NCBI RefSeq assembly: GCF_000023265.1 | Contig: NC_013124.1 | Location: forward strand, 372,001 to 436,000 | Length of the DNA: 64,000 nt | Origin: Acidimicrobium ferrooxidans DSM 10331 | Lineage (GTDB): Bacteria; Actinomycetota; Acidimicrobiia; Acidimicrobiales; Acidimicrobiaceae | Direction: 5' to 3' | In this document: piece by piece, positions 63,558 to 64,000 of the stretch | How the letters are laid out: the number at the start of each line of letters is the position of its first letter | Numbering within the stretch: the first letter of the stretch is position 1 | Program-made: the position numbers and the translations under genes | The notes under the pieces: model-generated | The model's database searches: none | The model's input: only the letters and a program-made list of their open reading frames with translations | What the model was told of the DNA's origin: nothing

Positions 63558-64000
63558 GTGCAACCGATCGTCCGACGTGCTGGCGTCCGAGCCCTCGACG
63601 AGCGACTGGCCCGCGAGGGCCTCGTGGACGCGACGATCGAACGGGTCGGCCGCGCCGTCGCGCGTGAGCTGCGTCGATCCAGGGGAGGGCTCTACGGTAC
63701 CCGCGTCGTCGTGATCGCCGGTCCCGGTAACAACGGTCGCGACGGCGTCGCCACCGCGCGAGCGCTCGCGGGCTGGGGAGCGAGTGTGCGGGTGGAGTCC
63801 CTTCGCGACGTGGTGGCGGGCGCGGCGACCAGCGCCATTGGCACCTGCGACCTCGTCGTCGACGCCGCACTCGGGACCGGTCCGGCGCGGCCGCTCTCGC
63901 CGCTCGGCCTCGAGGGCGTCCCCGAGGTGGTCGCCATCGACATTCCGTCGGGTATCGATGCCGACACGGGCGAGGTGACGGGGGCGGACCTCGGAGGCGT
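63558..64000 (+). CDS. NAD(P)H-hydrate epimerase/dehydratase, N-terminal part (3' end outside window)
   Basis: 147 codons of the YjeF_N domain. VVVIAGPGNNGRDGVATARA (nucleotide-binding loop), LVVDAALGTGPARPLSPLG and AIDIPSGIDADTGEVTGADL are family signatures. It repairs hydrated NAD(P)H by epimerising the S and R forms. In Actinobacteria it is usually fused to a C-terminal ADP-dependent dehydratase, and the acpS neighbour fits that. GTG 63558 has GGGGAGG 5 nt upstream. Confidence 0.9.
   Translation, partial: MQPIVRRAGVRALDERLAREGLVDATIERVGRAVARELRRSRGGLYGTRVVVIAGPGNNGRDGVATARALAGWGASVRVESLRDVVAGAATSAIGTCDLVVDAALGTGPARPLSPLGLEGVPEVVAIDIPSGIDADTGEVTGADLGG

Overview
The window is 64 kb of GC-rich DNA with tightly packed genes. 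Neighbouring genes often overlap by 1, 4 or 8 nt, GTG starts are frequent, and codon third positions are strongly GC. Gene content and order fit a high-GC Gram-positive actinobacterium: a 14-gene nuo operon; secE-nusG-rplKAJL-rpoBC-rpsLG-fusA-tuf; the S10/spc/alpha ribosomal blocks; truA-rplM-rpsI-glmM-glmS; and an MptA/B-type mannosyltransferase. A deep-branching member such as the Acidimicrobiia is my inference from overall resemblance, not something demonstrated here.

Layout. 1-726 (-): 5' part of a FAD-dependent geranylgeranyl/menaquinone reductase-type enzyme, divergent from nuo. 912-15892 (+): nuoABCDEFGHIJKLMN, a complete complex I operon in which nuoD carries an apparent one-base frameshift. 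15910-20006 (-): yajQ, a very large membrane LPG-synthase-like fusion protein, and an SDR enzyme, in that transcriptional order. 20035-24083: tRNA-Tyr, a GT-C mannosyltransferase, a HhH DNA glycosylase overlapping a convergent GNAT gene, tRNA-Thr, tRNA-Met, rpmG, an ECF sigma factor and tRNA-Trp. 24138-60804 (+): an uninterrupted same-strand run of about 37 kb holding secretion (secE, secY), transcription (nusG, rpoB, rpoC, rpoA), translation (ribosomal proteins, fusA, tuf, infA, map, adk, truA) and amino-sugar synthesis (glmM, glmS). 60964-62064 (-) and 62146-63108 (+): a TDT-family transporter and a divergent LysR regulator, followed by acpS and the start of an NAD(P)H-hydrate repair gene that runs off the window.

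How it works together. Most of the window is central machinery: NADH oxidation feeding menaquinone, and the gene-expression apparatus with its usual leader RNAs. The run is punctuated by short untranslated stretches (126-248 nt) that hold hairpins, direct repeats and TAnnCT hexamers I read as candidate -10 elements. No gene-free stretch exceeds 300 nt.

I saw no rRNA, CRISPR array, insertion sequence, prophage or obvious defence system, and no convincing new multi-gene system. The points most worth a second look are local: the nuoD frameshift, the CTG start of infA, the LPG-synthase fusion, the N-terminal repeat of the ECF sigma factor, the structured leaders of rpoB and rpsK, and -10 hexamers that share bases with upstream stop codons.
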